This document shows, one piece after another, positions 5,861-6,833 of a stretch of 6,833 nucleotides of DNA (position 1 is the first letter of the stretch; the number at the start of each line of letters is the position of its first letter). The position numbers and the translations under genes were made by a program. The stretch lies in the NCBI GenBank assembly GCA_959606905.1, contig CAUHML010000164.1:1-6833 (forward strand). Reading direction: 5' to 3'. A model generated the notes under the pieces. The model was not told where the DNA came from. It saw nothing but the letters and a program-made list of their open reading frames with translations, and did no database searches. Source of the DNA: an uncultured Bacteroides sp. GTDB taxonomy: Bacteria; Bacteroidota; Bacteroidia; Bacteroidales; Bacteroidaceae.

Positions 5861-6757
5861 TTAAATTTCCTCGGCTTTCAAAGGACTAGTCCGGATAATA
5901 TCCCATACATCTTCTTCTGTTTTGCTGAAGGGACCGGATGCTTCTAATTTCAGTGTCGACATGGCTGCTGCAAAACAACCGGCTTTTTCATAGGATACTC
6001 CTTTGTTGCGCATATATAAATATCCTGTGGCATACGTATCTCCGCATCCTGTAGCATCAACTATATCTTTAGGAGGATAGGCGGGTATCTTATGAAATCT
6101 ACCTTCTGCATAAATTACAGAACCCAGACTTCCCAAGGTTATCAATACCTCTTTTACTCCCCATTCAGCAAGTTGCAAAGCGGCTTGTTTTATGTCTTTG
6201 TGACCGGTAAGCACTTCCATTTCGTGTTCGTTTACCTTTAGAATATCAATATATTTTAAGGCTTCCAACTTGTCTGTCCAATCTATGGGATAAACTCTTT
6301 CACCCCGGACTTCGCGCAAATATCCTTGGGCATCTACCGCCAAAATACCTTTTTCTGAAAGATATTTTACAACATCCAGTGAAAAATCATCTGCCAGAAG
6401 GCTTCCCAAATGAAAAATATGGGCATTTATATTCTGTAGCTGTTCCACTGTGAAAGGATCGGCTTTAGCTAATACCCGCTGACTGCGGTTATCTTGATTT
6501 TCCCCGTATGTATTCTCGAAATAGACTGTTCGCTGACTGGGAATAACAGTGACTCTGATACCTTTTGCACGGATATCTTCTACAGCTTTAAATTCACTGG
6601 GCGCTAGTGCTGTGACCAGCTGATAATGCTTTGTATCCTTTAAATGACTGATTCCGTGTGAAAAATAATAGGATGTTCCGCCGGGCATATAAGTCGTTTT
6701 CCTGGGTGTTACTATCTTATCTAATGTAATGTGGCCTATGCAACAAATATCATCCAT
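5861..6757 (-). CDS. PfkB-family sugar/polyol kinase
   Basis: A 298-residue cytoplasmic kinase of the ribokinase/PfkB family, which transfers the ATP gamma-phosphate to a hydroxyl of a sugar, nucleoside or polyol. It starts with CCIGHITLDKIV, the first strand of the fold, and has the substrate-side Gly-Gly at 26-27 in PGGTSYYFSHG, where classic members read GGxxxN. Later come ILKVNEHEMEVLTG (the usual N-x-x-E region) and EVLITLGSLGSVIY, which carries the anion-supporting strand. The C-terminal signature is DATGCGDTYATGYL, with Asp234 and catalytic base Asp240; Cys238 replaces the usual Ala of GAGD. Length is normal. It converges on the permease operon and has its own promoter, so it is not co-transcribed. 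The Tyr-Tyr after the Gly-Gly differs from ribokinase and fructokinase. Myo-inositol kinase-like or other sugar specificity is possible, but the substrate cannot be assigned. Confidence 0.85.
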   Translation of the reverse strand: MDDICCIGHITLDKIVTPRKTTYMPGGTSYYFSHGISHLKDTKHYQLVTALAPSEFKAVEDIRAKGIRVTVIPSQRTVYFENTYGENQDNRSQRVLAKADPFTVEQLQNINAHIFHLGSLLADDFSLDVVKYLSEKGILAVDAQGYLREVRGERVYPIDWTDKLEALKYIDILKVNEHEMEVLTGHKDIKQAALQLAEWGVKEVLITLGSLGSVIYAEGRFHKIPAYPPKDIVDATGCGDTYATGYLYMRNKGVSYEKAGCFAAAMSTLKLEASGPFSKTEEDVWDIIRTSPLKAEEI

Positions 6758-6779
6758 ACCTATTTATATTAAACGGTTG

Positions 6780-6787
6780 CAAAGCTA
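6780..6787 (-). promoter_or_regulatory. Bacteroides-type -7 promoter box for the PfkB kinase gene
   Basis: Read on the minus strand this is TAGCTTTG, an exact fit to the Bacteroidetes -7 consensus TAnnTTTG, ending 22 bases before the kinase start codon. This would give a short leader of roughly 10-18 bases. No good TTTG -33 box is found at the usual 19-21 base spacing; the nearest TTTG lies 31 bases upstream. A run of eight T precedes the box by one base. Reasonable by position and consensus, but not proven. Confidence 0.5.
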
Positions 6788-6833
6788 CAAAAAAAACTAG
6801 AAAAAGCATGGAAGTTTTCAAAAGAAGGTGTAA

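Noticed and set aside
4609..6757. Part of a polysaccharide utilisation locus (permease plus sugar kinase)
   Set aside because: No SusC/SusD pair, glycoside hydrolase or sensor/regulator is present, and the permease is in an operon with head-group-type enzymes.
6819..6822. TTTG on the minus strand as the -33 box of the kinase promoter
   Set aside because: It is 31 bases from the TAGCTTTG box, well beyond the usual 19-21 base spacing.

Overview
The window looks like a chromosomal segment of a gut Bacteroidales species (Bacteroides/Phocaeicola type). This rests on the moderate-to-low GC coding style, AT-rich leaders without a clear Shine-Dalgarno sequence, a TAnnTTTG-type -7 promoter box before the only minus-strand gene, and a PdxA tail and FucP-type permease typical of that group. 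The genus is an inference; there is no rRNA or other marker in the window.

Layout. (1) Bases 1-290 are the 3' end of pdxA (vitamin B6 synthesis). (2) Bases 334-5808 hold six plus-strand genes that run head to tail with gaps of 21, 4, -4, 4 and 5 bases, almost certainly one operon. In order they encode a small sugar/alcohol-phosphate nucleotidyltransferase, an ATP-grasp ligase-like protein, a CDP-alcohol phosphotransferase with a large soluble insert, a flippase-like membrane protein of the LPG-synthase transmembrane family, a HAD-type hydrolase, and a FucP-type MFS sugar permease. No promoter or terminator is evident in the 43 bases after pdxA, so read-through from pdxA is possible. (3) A hairpin at 5815-5850 lies between the operon and a convergent gene and should stop transcription from both sides. 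(4) Bases 5861-6757, minus strand, encode a PfkB-family kinase with its own -7 box. (5) Bases 6758-6833 are its leader and promoter region; I see nothing else there.

How the genes may work together (inference). A small polyol or sugar could be imported by the permease and phosphorylated, possibly by the PfkB kinase. The nucleotidyltransferase could activate it as a CDP-alcohol, and the membrane CDP-alcohol phosphotransferase could move the phospho-alcohol onto a lipid or other acceptor. The HAD protein could remove a phosphate, the ATP-grasp enzyme could add a carboxylate-containing group such as an amino acid, and the flippase-like protein could move the product across the inner membrane. 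The nucleotidyltransferase plus CDP-alcohol transferase pair recalls the IPCT/DIPP synthase logic of inositol-phosphate chemistry and the inositol-lipid clusters of Bacteroides. However, no inositol-phosphate synthase is present here and the ATP-grasp and flippase components are different, so the substrate is open. The cluster is the best candidate in the window for an undescribed system: a modified phospholipid or phosphoglycan head-group pathway. Its individual protein families are known; the combined function is not something I can name.
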